Below, one piece after another: positions 1 to 10,918 of a DNA stretch of 64,000 nt (positions within the stretch are counted from its first letter, which is position 1; every line of letters starts with the position of its first letter). The notes under the pieces are model-generated. The model had not been told where the DNA came from, did no database searches, and saw only the letters and a list, made by a program, of their open reading frames with translations. This stretch comes from Volutella citrinella (lineage: Eukaryota; Ascomycota; Sordariomycetes; Hypocreales; Nectriaceae), in the NCBI GenBank assembly GCA_034401135.1, contig JAWZSP010000001.1:6262001-6326000 (forward strand). Reading direction: 5' to 3'. The translations under genes and the position numbers were made by a program.

Positions 1-1808
1 ACCTGTGGCATCACCGGGAAGACGTATGACGTAAAGGAAGTCATACGGCGGGAGGACTATCTCGCCCGGGCGCTCAGGCAGCGTCTCAATTTCGATCCGT
101 TGCGCGGCTCGGAATGGGACCGAGTGGCGGCCATCTTCTCCCTCAACACGGTAAGAGACGCACCACAAGCTTACTTGGGGTTCCAAAACTCATGCCGGAC
201 AGATTGACTACATTCCCGTGACGCACGCGGTCCACAATCTCAACGGCATCGTGACGCCAGCCAGCGCCGCGTACTCTGCACCGGAGCTCGAGCAGCAGCT
301 TCGGTCGTCGGGTGCCAAGGCCCTTTTTACCTGCTTTCCGCTACTAGATACCGCGCTCAAAGCGGCCAAGGGCGCTGGGATTAAGGAGGAAAATATCTTC
401 ATCCTGCCATTGCCTGGGGCAGGCCGAAAGACGCCGTTCAAGAACGTCGATGAGCTGGTCGAGGAGGGGAAAACACTTGCCCCGCTCCCAGGCCTGGGAT
501 GGACACCGGGCCAGGGTGCTCGCCAGGTTGCGTACCTCTGCTATTCCAGTGGAACATCTGGGCTTCCGGTGAGTAAAAGTCACAAAAATCTGCCATGAGA
601 TGCTGATACGGCTTTAGAAAGGAGTCATGATTTCGCATCGCAACGTCATCGCCAACATCCTCCAAAAGACTGCCTTTGACACAGTGTCGCGCAAGGCCAA
701 CGGCCTCGCCACTGCCATAACCACGGGAGTCTTGCCATTTAGCCATATTTACGGGCTCATCCCCGTCACGCATCTGGCAACGTACCGCGGCGACGAAGTT
801 ATAGTGCTCCCGCGCTTCGAGATGAAGAGCTTCCTGGGCGCGCTGGCAAATCACAAGATCCAGCACATGGCTGTCGTGCCGCCGATTCTGATCAAGATGC
901 TCACCAATTATGAAGAGTGTCGCCAGTACAACCTAGAGAATCTACGATATGTGTTCACGGGAGCGGCTCCTCTGGGACGGGAGACGGCAGACGATCTGCT
1001 CAAGCTCTTCCCTCAATGGACCATTGCCCAGGGATACGGTGGGTCAAACTGACGAGGCTATCACAGCAATGACTAATTACGAGGGCAGGAATGACGGAGA
1101 CGGCAACAGTTGTCACCTCGACATGCGAGCTAGATATTCTCTTTGGATCCGTCGGCTCGTTGCTGCCCGGCACAAAAGCCAAAGTCGTCGACACCGAAGA
1201 CCGGGAGATTACCGAATACGGGAAGCCCGGCGAACTACTGGTTCAAGGACCTACGATTGTTCTCGGGTACCTTGCCAACAAAAAGGCCGACGACGAGACG
1301 TTTGTATGGCACGACGACGGGCGCTGGATCCGGACGGGCGATGAAGTCGTCGTCACAAAGGCGCCTTCTGGCAACGAGCACTTTTTCATAGTGGACCGAA
1401 TCAAGGAACTCATTAAAGTCAAGGTACCCATTCTAGCTTCCAAAAAAGACGCATTCTTTCAGCTAACTTGAGCAGGGCCACCAAGTCGCACCGGCTGAGC
1501 TCGAGGCCCATCTGCTCTCGCACCCCGACGTGGCAGACTGCGCCGTCATCCAGGTCCCCGACGACCACGCCGGCGAGCTCCCGAAAGCCTTTGTCGTCAG
1601 GTCCAAGCAGGCAGCGAGCAGGGCCCCCGACGAGGTGAGGCAGGCGATTGATAAGCACGTGCGGGATCACAAGGCGCGGCACAAGTGGCTCAAGGGGGGC
1701 ATAGAGTTCATAGACGAGATTCCCAAGAGCGCGTCGGGCAAGATTTTGCGCCGCATCTTGAGGGACAAGGAGAAGCAGGCCAGGAAGGGGGGGAGGTCGA
1801 GGTTGTGA
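1..1808 (+). CDS. 4-coumarate-CoA-ligase-like acyl-CoA synthetase (5' end outside window)
   Basis: ANL-superfamily AMP-forming ligase: it would adenylate a carboxylic acid (phenylpropanoid, aryl-acetic or fatty acid) and pass it to CoA. Exons: 1-150, 203-568, 618-1038, 1089-1423 and 1476-1808, all in phase; the reading frame is open from base 1, so the N-terminus lies upstream. The P-loop-like AMP motif SSGTSGLPKG is rebuilt exactly across the 568/618 junction, QGYGMTE across 1038/1089, and the hinge IKVKGHQVAP across 1423/1476, which confirms the splicing. The adenylation lysine lies in SASGKILRR near the end. The last three residues, SRL, form a PTS1-type peroxisomal signal, as in fungal phenylacetyl-CoA ligase-like and beta-oxidation-linked enzymes. 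Substrate cannot be read from the sequence. Confidence 0.93.
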
Positions 1809-1928
1809 GTGCTGCTTGGATCCAGATGCGCGTTTCAAAGTTTGATGTAGATGGGGGATGCTTTGCTTTGGAGTTGACGCATCGTTGTGTTAAAGGAGCG
1901 TGGCTTTTCTGTTGAAGATGCTGGGTAT

Positions 1929-3111
1929 TCACTCCTTCAACGGCTTCTGTCCATAGACAACATGGCTATCTCGAGTCAGTCAAAGCAATCTTACAACTCA
2001 CCAGGGAGAACTTACATGGGCCAGTACGAGTGAATCTTTGGATCCCTCAGCTCAGCCCGAACCTGGGCCAGGAGCACGTCCGTCTCCTCCTTCGACCAGC
2101 CCAAGACGCGAGTGAAGCCGGCCATGCTCAGCGCCTCGAGTCCCGCACACATAATCTCCCTGTTCCACGCGCCTACAAACAAATCAGCCGACATCGTCAC
2201 AGATGTAGCAACAAATACTAACCAAGTTCCTTCATCTTGGGGTCCTTGGGCCACGTGTTGGACGGCCACTTGTAAATCACCTGCTGCACATTCCCCAAGC
2301 CCGCCTTGGCCATCATGTCCGGATACCGCGGCGCCAGGGTAATCGAGCGGCCAATCATCTCCGCACTCTTACTCAACAAGTCGAACCAGCGGTTGAGCGC
2401 ACAATCCGCCGGCATGCTGTCGTCATCAGCTGTGACGCGCCCAATCTCGTTCATCTCGAGCCATCCGCCGGGCGCTAGGTTCGCGTACGCCTGATCAAAG
2501 AAGCGCTGGAAGTCGGTGAACGAGGCGGCCATGGTGCGCGAGTAGATGAAGTCGAAGTGCGCGCCAAACGTCCACGGCTCATCGAGGTCGTCGACTTGGA
2601 ACGTCAGGTTGGGCGGCACAAAGGGAGGTTGGATTGGGCTCAGGTCCACGCCCACGACGCTCGTTGAGGGAAACTCGTCGGCGAAGTCGACGGCCCATGC
2701 TCCCGTGCCTGTGCCGACGTCGAGGGCGTGGTTGAGCTTGGGCTGGCCCGGGCGGCCGGCCGGGGAGATGTAGAGCTGGTTGCCGTAGGTGAGGAGGAAC
2801 AGGTGGTGCTGCATGTCTAGCCGATCCTGCTCCCGCTCGTCGTTAGGCATGTAGTACTTTCCGTCCTTGTATGCGTGATATGTGCGGCCATTTTCTTCGC
2901 GGAACCGGAGGATGCTGCTGCTGATGGACGCGGTTGAGCTTGAAACGTCGCTGCCAATGCTTGAGTCTGCGTCGTTGCCATCGTCCGGATTTGGGTCGGC
3001 CTCGATAAACACGCCACCAAGGGGAGGTGTCGGGATTGGCGATGGGGACTTTTTGCTTGGAGTCCGTGGGGCTCGCTCGGGGACCGTCGGGGGTGAGCTG
3101 GTGTCGCCCAT
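1929..3111 (-). CDS. LaeA-like SAM-dependent methyltransferase, copy 1 (three exons)
   Basis: Class I SAM-dependent methyltransferase of the LaeA/UMTA-like fungal family. Exons 3111-2223, 2172-2016 and 1965-1929 give 360 residues. A low-complexity Pro/Ser/Asp N-terminus of about 85 residues is followed by the SAM-binding motif I (LDVGTGTGAWAVDFA), the acidic loop GVDLSPIQP, motif VDDLDEPW, and the conserved C-terminal tail with YGQKP that appears only after the third small exon is joined. The start is the ATG of MGDTSS; no upstream in-frame ATG is needed. It lies head-to-tail with a paralogue at 4031-5826. LaeA relatives affect secondary metabolism, but many of these paralogues have unknown substrates, so a regulatory role is only a possibility. 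Confidence 0.9.
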
Positions 3112-4030
3112 GATGATAACTGTTCGAGTTGGAGATGAGCCCTGCAGGAGGTATCAACTGCACTGAGTCGTGTCTGGAGTCTCAGTGCTATTTCGAGAAA
3201 AATGCAGAGGTTTGTGGCTGACGCGGCTCCTTAATATATCAACAAGGCAAGGGTCCATCATCAATGCTACACTCTTCCGCGTCTGGCTGCGGCTCAGCAG
3301 AAACACGGACGACGTTGATGCAGCATTCAGGTCGCAGACCACTTCGACATCCCCTTCAGGACGGCTCGACTGACAGAATGCATGCCAAGAACGGTTGGCC
3401 GCATGGCGTCACATCCAGATGCAGCACCGCTGTCTGTCGCCCGCAGACCCGACCTCGGTTGAGATGGATGATACGGGAAGGAGGCCCAAGCATCAGCCCA
3501 TGAAGCTAGGGGTCTGCATCTGAGGTTGTAGCAGCGAGCACTCTGGAAGAAACCCCCGCATCATGCATGGCACCGCTGCAGGGGCGCACCGGGTTGACTC
3601 CCTATTCGCTCGCATGATCCTGGTTGCAAGGTCAACAACCAACAGCGCAATTGACTGCCAGTAGGGAGACTGTTCTCGTAAAGAACCTGGTACAGCTTCC
3701 AGGCTCGGATGACGTGGCTTGGCCGTGCTGCGTTGTGAGAGCGGTTTTCAGGCATTGGGATGGCTGAAGAAGTCCACGATACTAATCTGAAAGATGGAAT
3801 GGAGCTGGAACAATCTGTCAGTTAATGTTTTGAGCGGCTGTTTAAACTAGGATATGCCATCAAGGATCAGGGTTTCATATTTTTCGATATCTTTATATTC
3901 ATCTGTCATCTAATTTAATATCGTCCTGCCATCACTGGCTCTCCGGCCTTGATCCACCTCATCGTCAAGCGTCACCATTCATATCATCATTTTACCATGC
4001 GTCATTGCCCACCCAAGCATTTCAAGTCTC
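3112..4030. other. Intergenic spacer between the two methyltransferase genes
   Basis: This 0.9 kb stretch is the promoter side of copy 1 and the 3' flank of copy 2. No open frame with family motifs is visible; the short frames here lack plausible starts or composition. An AT-rich patch near 3885-3925 is the only compositional feature. Confidence 0.6.
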
Positions 4031-5826
4031 CTAAAACGGCTTCTGTCCATAAATTACATGTCTGCAACTCGTCAGCATAACATTTCACTCCATCACAGGG
4101 CCTGACTCACATCGGCCACCAGACATGACGGCTAGCATCCTTCATCTCCTCTGCCACATTCGCCAAGAAGCTGTCAACCTCGTCTATCGACCAGTGCAGC
4201 ACGCGAGTGAAGAGCGCAAGGCTGAGCCCGGAAAGCCCCCCTGCGATATTATGGTAGGTCCAGTAGCCTAGTCTCGAGTCAGGCTTGGTCCTAGCATGCA
4301 CACTCGGCAGTCAGAAAAAAAGGCTAAGGGGGCATACCAAGCTCCTTGTAATATGGATCCGCTGGCCACTTATTCATAGGCCACTTGAACGATATTTGTT
4401 TGACGTTGATGAATCCTGCCGCCAGCATCCGCTCCTTATGCAACTTGGCGTCCCTCGCCGAGCGGTGGATCGCCTCGGTCGCCTCGATGATCTTGTCTGA
4501 CCACTGCCGGATGTAGCTGTCTGGCGGTAGGGAGTCGTCGTCGCATTCTGCCGGGAACCCTATGTCTTGGCACTCGATCCAGCCGCCGGGGGCCATGCCG
4601 TTGTAGCTCTGGGCGAAGAACCTGGGCCAGTCGGTGATGGAGCCGACAAGCATGCGGGCAAAGACAAAGTCGAACTTGTAGCGGTACGTCCACTCATCCT
4701 CGAGGTCGTCGATCTGGAATAGGACGTTGTTGGGGACGCTGGGCTTGTTAGCTGAGGAATGCATGGCTGACTGGGTGAGTCACTACGCACAAAGTCGGTT
4801 GAATCGGGCTTATGTCGACGCCAATGACCTGTTGCAACCATGTCAAAATTGCAAATTTGGAGGCGTTGTTCTACATCATACCTGTGTGCTGGGATGCTCC
4901 TCGGCTGTGGCTGCAGTCAGTCAAATGCACCAACAACGGTGTTCGCAGAGAGACTGACCAAAGTCGATGGCCCAGATGCCAGTTCCAGTGCCGGCATCAA
5001 GACATCGCTCGACGGGTCCATTTTGGAATATCGGAGCCAGGTGAAGCTTGCCGAATAATGTGAGAAGGGTCAACTGATGCTGGAAATCTGTATTCTGTCA
5101 GCAGGGCCAATGCTACGCATCTGAGCATCGAGAATCCTGACCTAACCGCTCTTGCTCAGTCTACAGGGCCGAAGGGCATGTCAGCATGTACGGGGGGCGC
5201 GCCAGTCAGCAGTAGAGTCGCGGCACTTGGGACGGCGAATGAGGCGATCCATGTGCGCCACACGACTCGACTGCTTCTGCGGACGGGCGGGGGCGACTCA
5301 CAGCGTCATTGGGGAGGACGTATCCAACTGTCGGCCGGCTTAGCTCAAGATGAGTGTACGGGAGGGCAGCAACGTACTCGACTCCTTGTAGGAGTGATAG
5401 GTGCGGCCGTTCTCGCAGCGGTGCTGAAGGATGCTGGACTTGAGGGAGCCGGCGAAGCTGGATGTATCGTCCTGCATCATGCGCCACGCGAGCGCACCGA
5501 ATCAGCTTGGGGGGTTGCGACCAACACGCATTGCAGGGGTTGCGTGCGACGAGGGCGGGACAGGGGATGGAACATGGAGACAGGATGGACATGAGATGGG
5601 ATTGGATTGAGGGAGGGGGCTGCTCACGCCGATGGCCGAGTCGTAGTCCTCGACATCTATATCATCGGGCTGCATTGCAGGAAAATGTCAAGTTAGCTAG
5701 ATGCGCAGGATGGGCAGCCCAGAGAGAGCAGTGAGTGAGCGGAGTGTGGCAGCTCACTTCGAGCACCGGGGCAGCAGAGATGCCCATGCCAGCGGCGCCA
5801 TCCGGGCCGTGGGGGGGAATGCTCAT
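4031..5826 (-). CDS. LaeA-like SAM-dependent methyltransferase, copy 2 (eleven exons)
   Basis: Paralogue of the preceding gene, broken into eleven exons, three of which are microexons. Model: 5826-5758, 5669-5628, 5471-5378, 5327-5302, 5160-5142 (19 bp), 5087-4959, 4904-4882 (23 bp), 4828-4787, 4743-4338, 4267-4111 and 4061-4031, giving 345 residues with all phases matching. Recovered motifs in order: DSAIGDDTSS, NGRTYHSYKE, TEQERLDFQHQL, LDAGTGTGIWAIDF (SAM motif I), VIGVDISPIQPT, APGGWIECQD and the terminal YGQKPF. The exon 8/9 junction (4787/4743) implies a 43 bp intron and is the least certain. The enzyme fold is the same as copy 1. Because every junction restores family motifs the gene is likely intact despite looking fragmented; expression would settle it. 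Confidence 0.82.
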
Positions 5827-7019
5827 GCTAGAGTCGAGTCGCTCGGATCAGGACAGCCCGGGCCGTGCAAGGCGTCGACGATGTGTTGGTTCCTCCCGGT
5901 CAGTCAACAGTCTGCAGAGTCGCAGCGACCTCCCACGTGTGCTGGGGGCGGCCGAGACGGGATGCGGGCCCTTCCCTCGCCCAGCCAGCCGGGTCTCTCA
6001 CGTGTCGGCGACGGACGAACGACGGCTCTTGCGCGCGTCTGGTCGTTGGATGCAGGGCAAGGCCAGCCACTCTGCTGTGCCTGTGTGGCCTCGCGGGTGT
6101 GTTGGGTGGTCGGTGTGGGATGGGAAATGGATGGTGGAGGTTGGGATGGGATGGGCCCCCCGCCAGCTGTTCCGTCCTCTTGGGTCCCCCCCCCCCCGCC
6201 GTTGTTGCTGTCGGAGCTGTCCTCATTAGTGATGGCCAGATAGCAGTTGTACCAGTGCGTGTTTGCTTGTGCCCCTCACTCGCGTGCTTGGTGCTGCATT
6301 GGGCTGTGGATACGACGCCGTCATTTGCTCTGCAGGTAGCATGTAGTCACTTGTGCATCTGGAGGATCATGGACTTTGAAGCTCGACTACTACAATTGAT
6401 CCATCCTGAGTCTTTGCGCTGTAGGGCTGTCTTTGAAGCGGGGTACAGCGAGCACCGGGGATGCCAACAGCATTCCATTCACCTTGTTTAGTTCTCACCA
6501 GAGAATGAACTACCTTGACGTGTACTATCGGAAACTTCCCGTCATGTCCGTCACAGTACAGGGCAGCTTGCAATCTGCTCCATTGGTCACCCTGGTGAAG
6601 CGCCCGTCGGAATCTGACCGCTGCTTCATCCACGCCACGACCCACCCCCAATGGTTTCTCTGTACTGCTAATAATTGTGGAGTGCGACTGGTCCCGTCCC
6701 GCTCACGCCGCTTTGTGAGACATCAGATTTGGTGAGGGACTACGCGACACTTGAGAGGCGCAATTGTATCTGGCATGAATGGGAAGCTCAGGTGGACAAT
6801 GATGAATTCCGTGGGATACCGATACCAGGGTTGGAATTTTACATGCACTCATCCCCGCATTACCACTGCGCTGGGATAGCAAATTGCTTGCTGCTGCCTT
6901 GCAACATGTCGCCGCAATCGGAGAGGGTGGATTCGATCACACATGCACATCATCACAGACTGCCAGAGCTGTCGTCATTTCTCTATTTTCTGCCTACCCA
7001 CTCCAAATCACCTCACTAC
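5827..7019. other. Intergenic spacer with a poly-C tract
   Basis: About 1.2 kb between the divergent upstream side of methyltransferase copy 2 and the 3' end of the DUF6055 gene. Overlapping plus-strand frames run through 5700-6490 but have no recognisable motifs and GC-driven composition. A long C homopolymer lies near 6186-6197 in a G/C-rich patch; homopolymers like this are prone to length error. Confidence 0.55.
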
Positions 7020-8309
7020 TCAAGCAGTCGCGCCAGTAACAGTAAAGGTATAGTCCAGCCCCTTGGTCACCTCGCTCGTCAGCGAAAAGCCGTCGTACAA
7101 GATGGGCTTCTGCGGCGCATTCACCACCACCAGCGACGCCTCCTCGGAACTGCCCAGCTTAAACGTCATGGCATCCCCACTATCATGACCAATGTAGCGC
7201 ACCGTGCCGGTCGTCTTGTCATGCACAGCGACGGTGCACACGCACGCCGCGCCCTTGGAGTCGACCTTGATGGACACGTCGCCGCCCGACGACTTGAGCG
7301 GGATGATGTTGGCGCCCATGTACTGCGGCCGCCTCGCCGCCTTGACGGCATACGCACCTGACCCGGTGGCATCGACGTTGGCGTAGTTGATGCCCGCGCG
7401 CTGAGCCGCAAACGCCTCCTTGCCCAGCGGGTGGCCAATGTCGAGGTACGCCATGCGCGCCCAGTAGCGACCGATGATCTGGTCGACGGTCGCGTTCTTG
7501 GCCACGCGCGCCAGCGTGTGCAGCGGCGTCTCGTTGCTGTCCTTGGCGTACTGCACCATCAGCTGGCGCATCACGTCCTGGCCCAGCCCCTCGAAGCCGT
7601 CCGGGTTGCTCGTCATGTACGTGAACAGCGGCCACGCCTGGTAGTAGTTGCCCGACCCGGCCGACCCGTCGACAATGACCTGGAACGAGTCGCCCACCGT
7701 CTTGGCCAGCTCCATGATGGTGTTGCCCGTCTCCACGCCCATCTTCTTGCGTGAGTCGGCGCACATGTCGCTCGTGCCCGCCGTGTCGGCGAACCAGTTG
7801 GCAAAGGCCTCCCACCACGCGCCCGTGCGGCCCTGGTTGACCCAGGTGCGCTGGTGGTAGTGCAGCGCGTGTCCAAACTCGTGGACCACCACGTCGGACA
7901 CGTCGACGTACGTGCTGACTACCTCGAGGTACGCCAGCCCGGCCTGCATGTCCGACTGCATCACGCCCGCTGCTCCGCCGCTGAGGCTGCCCAGCGAGTA
8001 GACGTTGGTCTTGTAGTGCGTGTCGGCCTCGTTGTCCGTGTTGAACGAGAGGCCTGATGCCCGCCAGCCCAGCTTGGTCACGAAGCAGTCAAACGCGCTC
8101 TCCAGGAGCGCAGTGGCCTTGGTGGCCTTGGCTGCGTCGGCGTTGTAGATGCGGAAGTGGTCCGAGTCCTTGAACGAGCTGCCCCCGGGGCCGACCTTGT
8201 CGTTGCCCACGTACGTCGGCGATGCGGCCGCGGCGGCGGCCACGGGCGTCGCCAGGCTGCTCCGGGCAGCCGAGAGGAGGAGGGTGGCAATGAGAGCGTT
8301 GGAGACCAT
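7020..8309 (-). CDS. Secreted DUF6055-type zinc metallopeptidase-like protein
   Basis: Single-exon gene of 429 residues. An N-terminal signal peptide (MVSNALIATLLLSAARSS, cleavage probably after the Ala-rich run) predicts secretion. Around residue 143 lies HEFGHALHYH, an HExxH zinc site with a further histidine, followed by a conserved WWEAFANWFAD stretch, as in the fungal DUF6055 family. The second half is beta-rich, without motifs I recognise, and may be a binding domain. The ATG of MVSNAL is the first in frame after upstream stops. The DUF6055 family is widespread in plant- and insect-associated ascomycetes, but its substrate is not established, so peptidase activity is inferred from the HExxH motif. 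Confidence 0.85.
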   Translation of the reverse strand: MVSNALIATLLLSAARSSLATPVAAAAAASPTYVGNDKVGPGGSSFKDSDHFRIYNADAAKATKATALLESAFDCFVTKLGWRASGLSFNTDNEADTHYKTNVYSLGSLSGGAAGVMQSDMQAGLAYLEVVSTYVDVSDVVVHEFGHALHYHQRTWVNQGRTGAWWEAFANWFADTAGTSDMCADSRKKMGVETGNTIMELAKTVGDSFQVIVDGSAGSGNYYQAWPLFTYMTSNPDGFEGLGQDVMRQLMVQYAKDSNETPLHTLARVAKNATVDQIIGRYWARMAYLDIGHPLGKEAFAAQRAGINYANVDATGSGAYAVKAARRPQYMGANIIPLKSSGGDVSIKVDSKGAACVCTVAVHDKTTGTVRYIGHDSGDAMTFKLGSSEEASLVVVNAPQKPILYDGFSLTSEVTKGLDYTFTVTGATA

Positions 8310-9640
8310 GGTGGAATCAAGACTAAAGAAGAAACGAAGGTTAAGAAACGAATGGATGAAAAGAAAACGAGTGCTTGCTGGCCTCCATCCCCAGCAGCAG
8401 CAGCAGCTTCATTCATATAGACTCATGATCGTGAACGCTTGGTCTCCGACACCCTGTTTATCCGTGTTTCGTCCATGGGCCCATCCCGAGAATGGTATTA
8501 AAGGACAATGGGGCCGCTGTTTCATTTCCGTTTCTGACCGGCCAAATTGCCCATTGCGGCATGGGCGACACGCTGCCATAGGTGGAGAAACACCAAAAAG
8601 GGTCTTGTTTGGCGGCTTGGTCCGCGCTGTCAGTCAATCCTGGATTCGATCCCCGCCAGGCGACGTTTGAGCTTATACCCGAGCAAATCTCATCACAGTC
8701 ATCAGCCCCAGGGGTCTGGTCCCTCTATTTGACTTTTTGATGTGTCCACTGCAATTCACTTGATCTGATCAGTGCCGTATGACCCACCGTTCCACTGCTC
8801 CCCATTCAATCTCTTCAATACGAACGGCCCAACATGTGTTGACCAAGTGATCTTTTATGCAAGCAAAACTCTATCCCCTTTACCCACTTACTCTATTCTT
8901 CTTCTTCTTTCTTATTTCATAGATTTCAATCAAGGGAAGTCTCAACCTTTTCTCCAAGTCGTTGTGGCTACATATGTTTATTCGCTAAATACACGTTCGT
9001 ATCTGAGAGGATCAGATGCCAGCATTTTCAACCGAGAGAACCATCGTATTGCACTTAGTGGTATAGTGTCTAGCAGTTTCCGTCACTGGACGCTCTACTA
9101 CAATTTCAGTTTGTGCTCACTTCTAAATTCCCATTGGATTCTCAACTGTCAACGGCATAATGCAAGCGCCAAGCATCTGGGGAGTCAATGTGCCCCCATG
9201 GGATTGGCGTGAAACAGATTGCGGTCCCATCCTGTCAACCAGCCATTCTACGTGGCACCTGGAAATAAAAAGCGAGGGTCAAATACTTGTACCAATCAAA
9301 GCGTACAAATGGGGCGGGATTATTCGTCATCTTGACGCACTCCACGATAGCCACCACATTCCAGCTCTCGCCATCTCCCTCCCTGCTCTGCACCATGATG
9401 TCGGCAGGATGTATGCCGTCATGAGTAGAGACGCAATGTTGCAGAGGCGGCATCACTGTACGAATAGACCTGATATAAAGAAGCGACCACGTTTTAGAGC
9501 CTGCAAAGATGGAATCCGGAAACTGTTCTGCGTTCATAATGAATTGGGCAGGGATGTTCCATCGCGGCTCATGGTTGGCTGACAGTACGTCGGAGAAATG
9601 AGCTACCGACCCGCACACCTCTTCCCTCCTGTCGACTAGG
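8310..9640. other. Intergenic spacer, no supported gene
   Basis: The DUF6055 promoter side lies here, with a CAG-type microsatellite near 8393-8408. Long open frames on both strands between 8770 and 9640 show no conserved motif, no signal peptide and no splice-consistent extension, so I do not call them. Confidence 0.5.
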
Positions 9641-9739
9641 GACATGCTACAGCAGCTCGAACGCCAGCCACCAACAGCGACCGACCGACGACCCTCGCAC
9701 CGACCTAAATATACGCTTGACTCCCCTCGCGGCCTCGGC

Positions 9740-10453
9740 TCTCCACGATGGACCACTTATGGCGAGACTACAATATCGAAAGCGAAAGCTCGCCGACGAG
9801 CCCTCGCAGAATTCTCCCACCGAGAAGAGAGAACGCGTCGAGTACCCTTCACAAGACGGCAATCAATAAAGCAACGCAGGCAGCGGTTTGAACATCCCGA
9901 ATCTTGGCAGTATCCGCCTCAGTTCTGGGACAGATTATCCGAGGTCCCTCTCACCCACAATGCCTGAAGGGAATTCGACAGGCGCAACACCTGCACCCAA
10001 CCTCCACGTCCTTCGCCTCCGACGGGGCTTGCCCAAGCTGTTACGCCAACTCCCGGGGAACTTGCTCGATATGCGAGACTCGGCGGTCCAGACTTGCGCG
10101 ATATCCATGGGTATCCTCCGACAATCAGCCACCAAACCCAACCGGCCGGCACCATGAACTCCTCTTCGCGAAGCCGAGCTACCAAGTCGACCAATCCGAC
10201 CACTCTCCCAACCACAGGCACGACCACGACCAAGAAGTCGACAAGCCCCTATAACCGCGCCTTCGAACAGCACTTGACCGACCATGGCGTTGACTCAATA
10301 TACTCGTCAAAGGACCCAGACTTGGAAGAGCCCATGGCAGCAATAGCTGTGCCCAGGCCATCCCTCTCGCTTTCCAAGTTCTCCCACGGCGGCCATACAT
10401 TCTGTGTTGGGCAATCTCGAGCCGCTTACAGACGGCACTCTAGCCAGCTGTGA
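9740..10453 (+). pseudogene. Decayed DUF7924-like gene
   Basis: Relic of a large fungus-specific family usually annotated DUF7924. From the ATG at 9759 one frame gives RKRKLADEPSQNSPTEKRER and stops at 9867. The reading then shifts into another frame with SWQYPPQFWDRLSEV, meets an in-frame TGA at 9965-9967, and continues in the same frame with REFDRRN, PGELARYARLGGPDLRDIHG, SRSRATKST, YNRAFEQHL and PRPSLSLSKF until 10453. So one frameshift and one nonsense codon interrupt an otherwise continuous family pattern. Beyond about 10400 a third frame gives VLGNLEPLTDGTL, a further family motif, so decay continues past the last stop. The conserved C-terminal core is missing. The family assignment is from memory of the motif series and not from a search. 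Confidence 0.68.
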
Positions 10454-10918
10454 GCTCAGCTTAGACGGGGCGATGTCAGGTTAGGACACGGGCTGGGTGT
10501 CGGTTGAGTTGTGCACAGTGGCAGATTCTGTAGTGGACGTGGACGACTCAGTGCGTCGAGCTGTATTAGGGGGCTTCCGACTCCCAGACGACTGGCAGCT
10601 AACCCCAGGTATAGTCGACGACTCCCTCGCAGGTGCCACTGTGCATTGCCAGGCCGCCTAACTCCCGCCATTTCCAGTGATCCCGCGATGTCCCATGTCT
10701 CCGTCTCCTATCTACACCTTCTCAAAGTGAAAGACCTAGAAATATAGGGGCGCAAGTATTACTAGATTTTAAAGTGGTCAGCATCACGTCTTCTTGATCT
10801 CGACACCTTCCAGGTACTGAGTAAAGTGTAAACTCTTCATGTGGTTTTATCATTTATATACAAGGTGTATTTTATATTACTCATGTCAAACTCTGGCATT
10901 TGCAGCACTATCACCACC
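10454..10918. other. Spacer with no supported gene
   Basis: This holds the eroded tail of the DUF7924-like relic and the 3' flank of the SGNH hydrolase. Nothing else is recognisable. Confidence 0.5.

Noticed and set aside
5178..6491. Overlapping plus-strand frames up to 208 codons
   Set aside because: They cross the validated minus-strand exons of methyltransferase copy 2 and its promoter and carry no motifs.
8600..8670. tRNA-like T-loop sequence (GGATTCGATCCCC)
   Set aside because: No matching acceptor stem, D-arm or anticodon arm could be folded upstream.
9235..9756. Minus-strand frame of 173 codons
   Set aside because: No recognised motif or signal; it overlaps the promoter side of the DUF7924-like relic and other frames of similar length.
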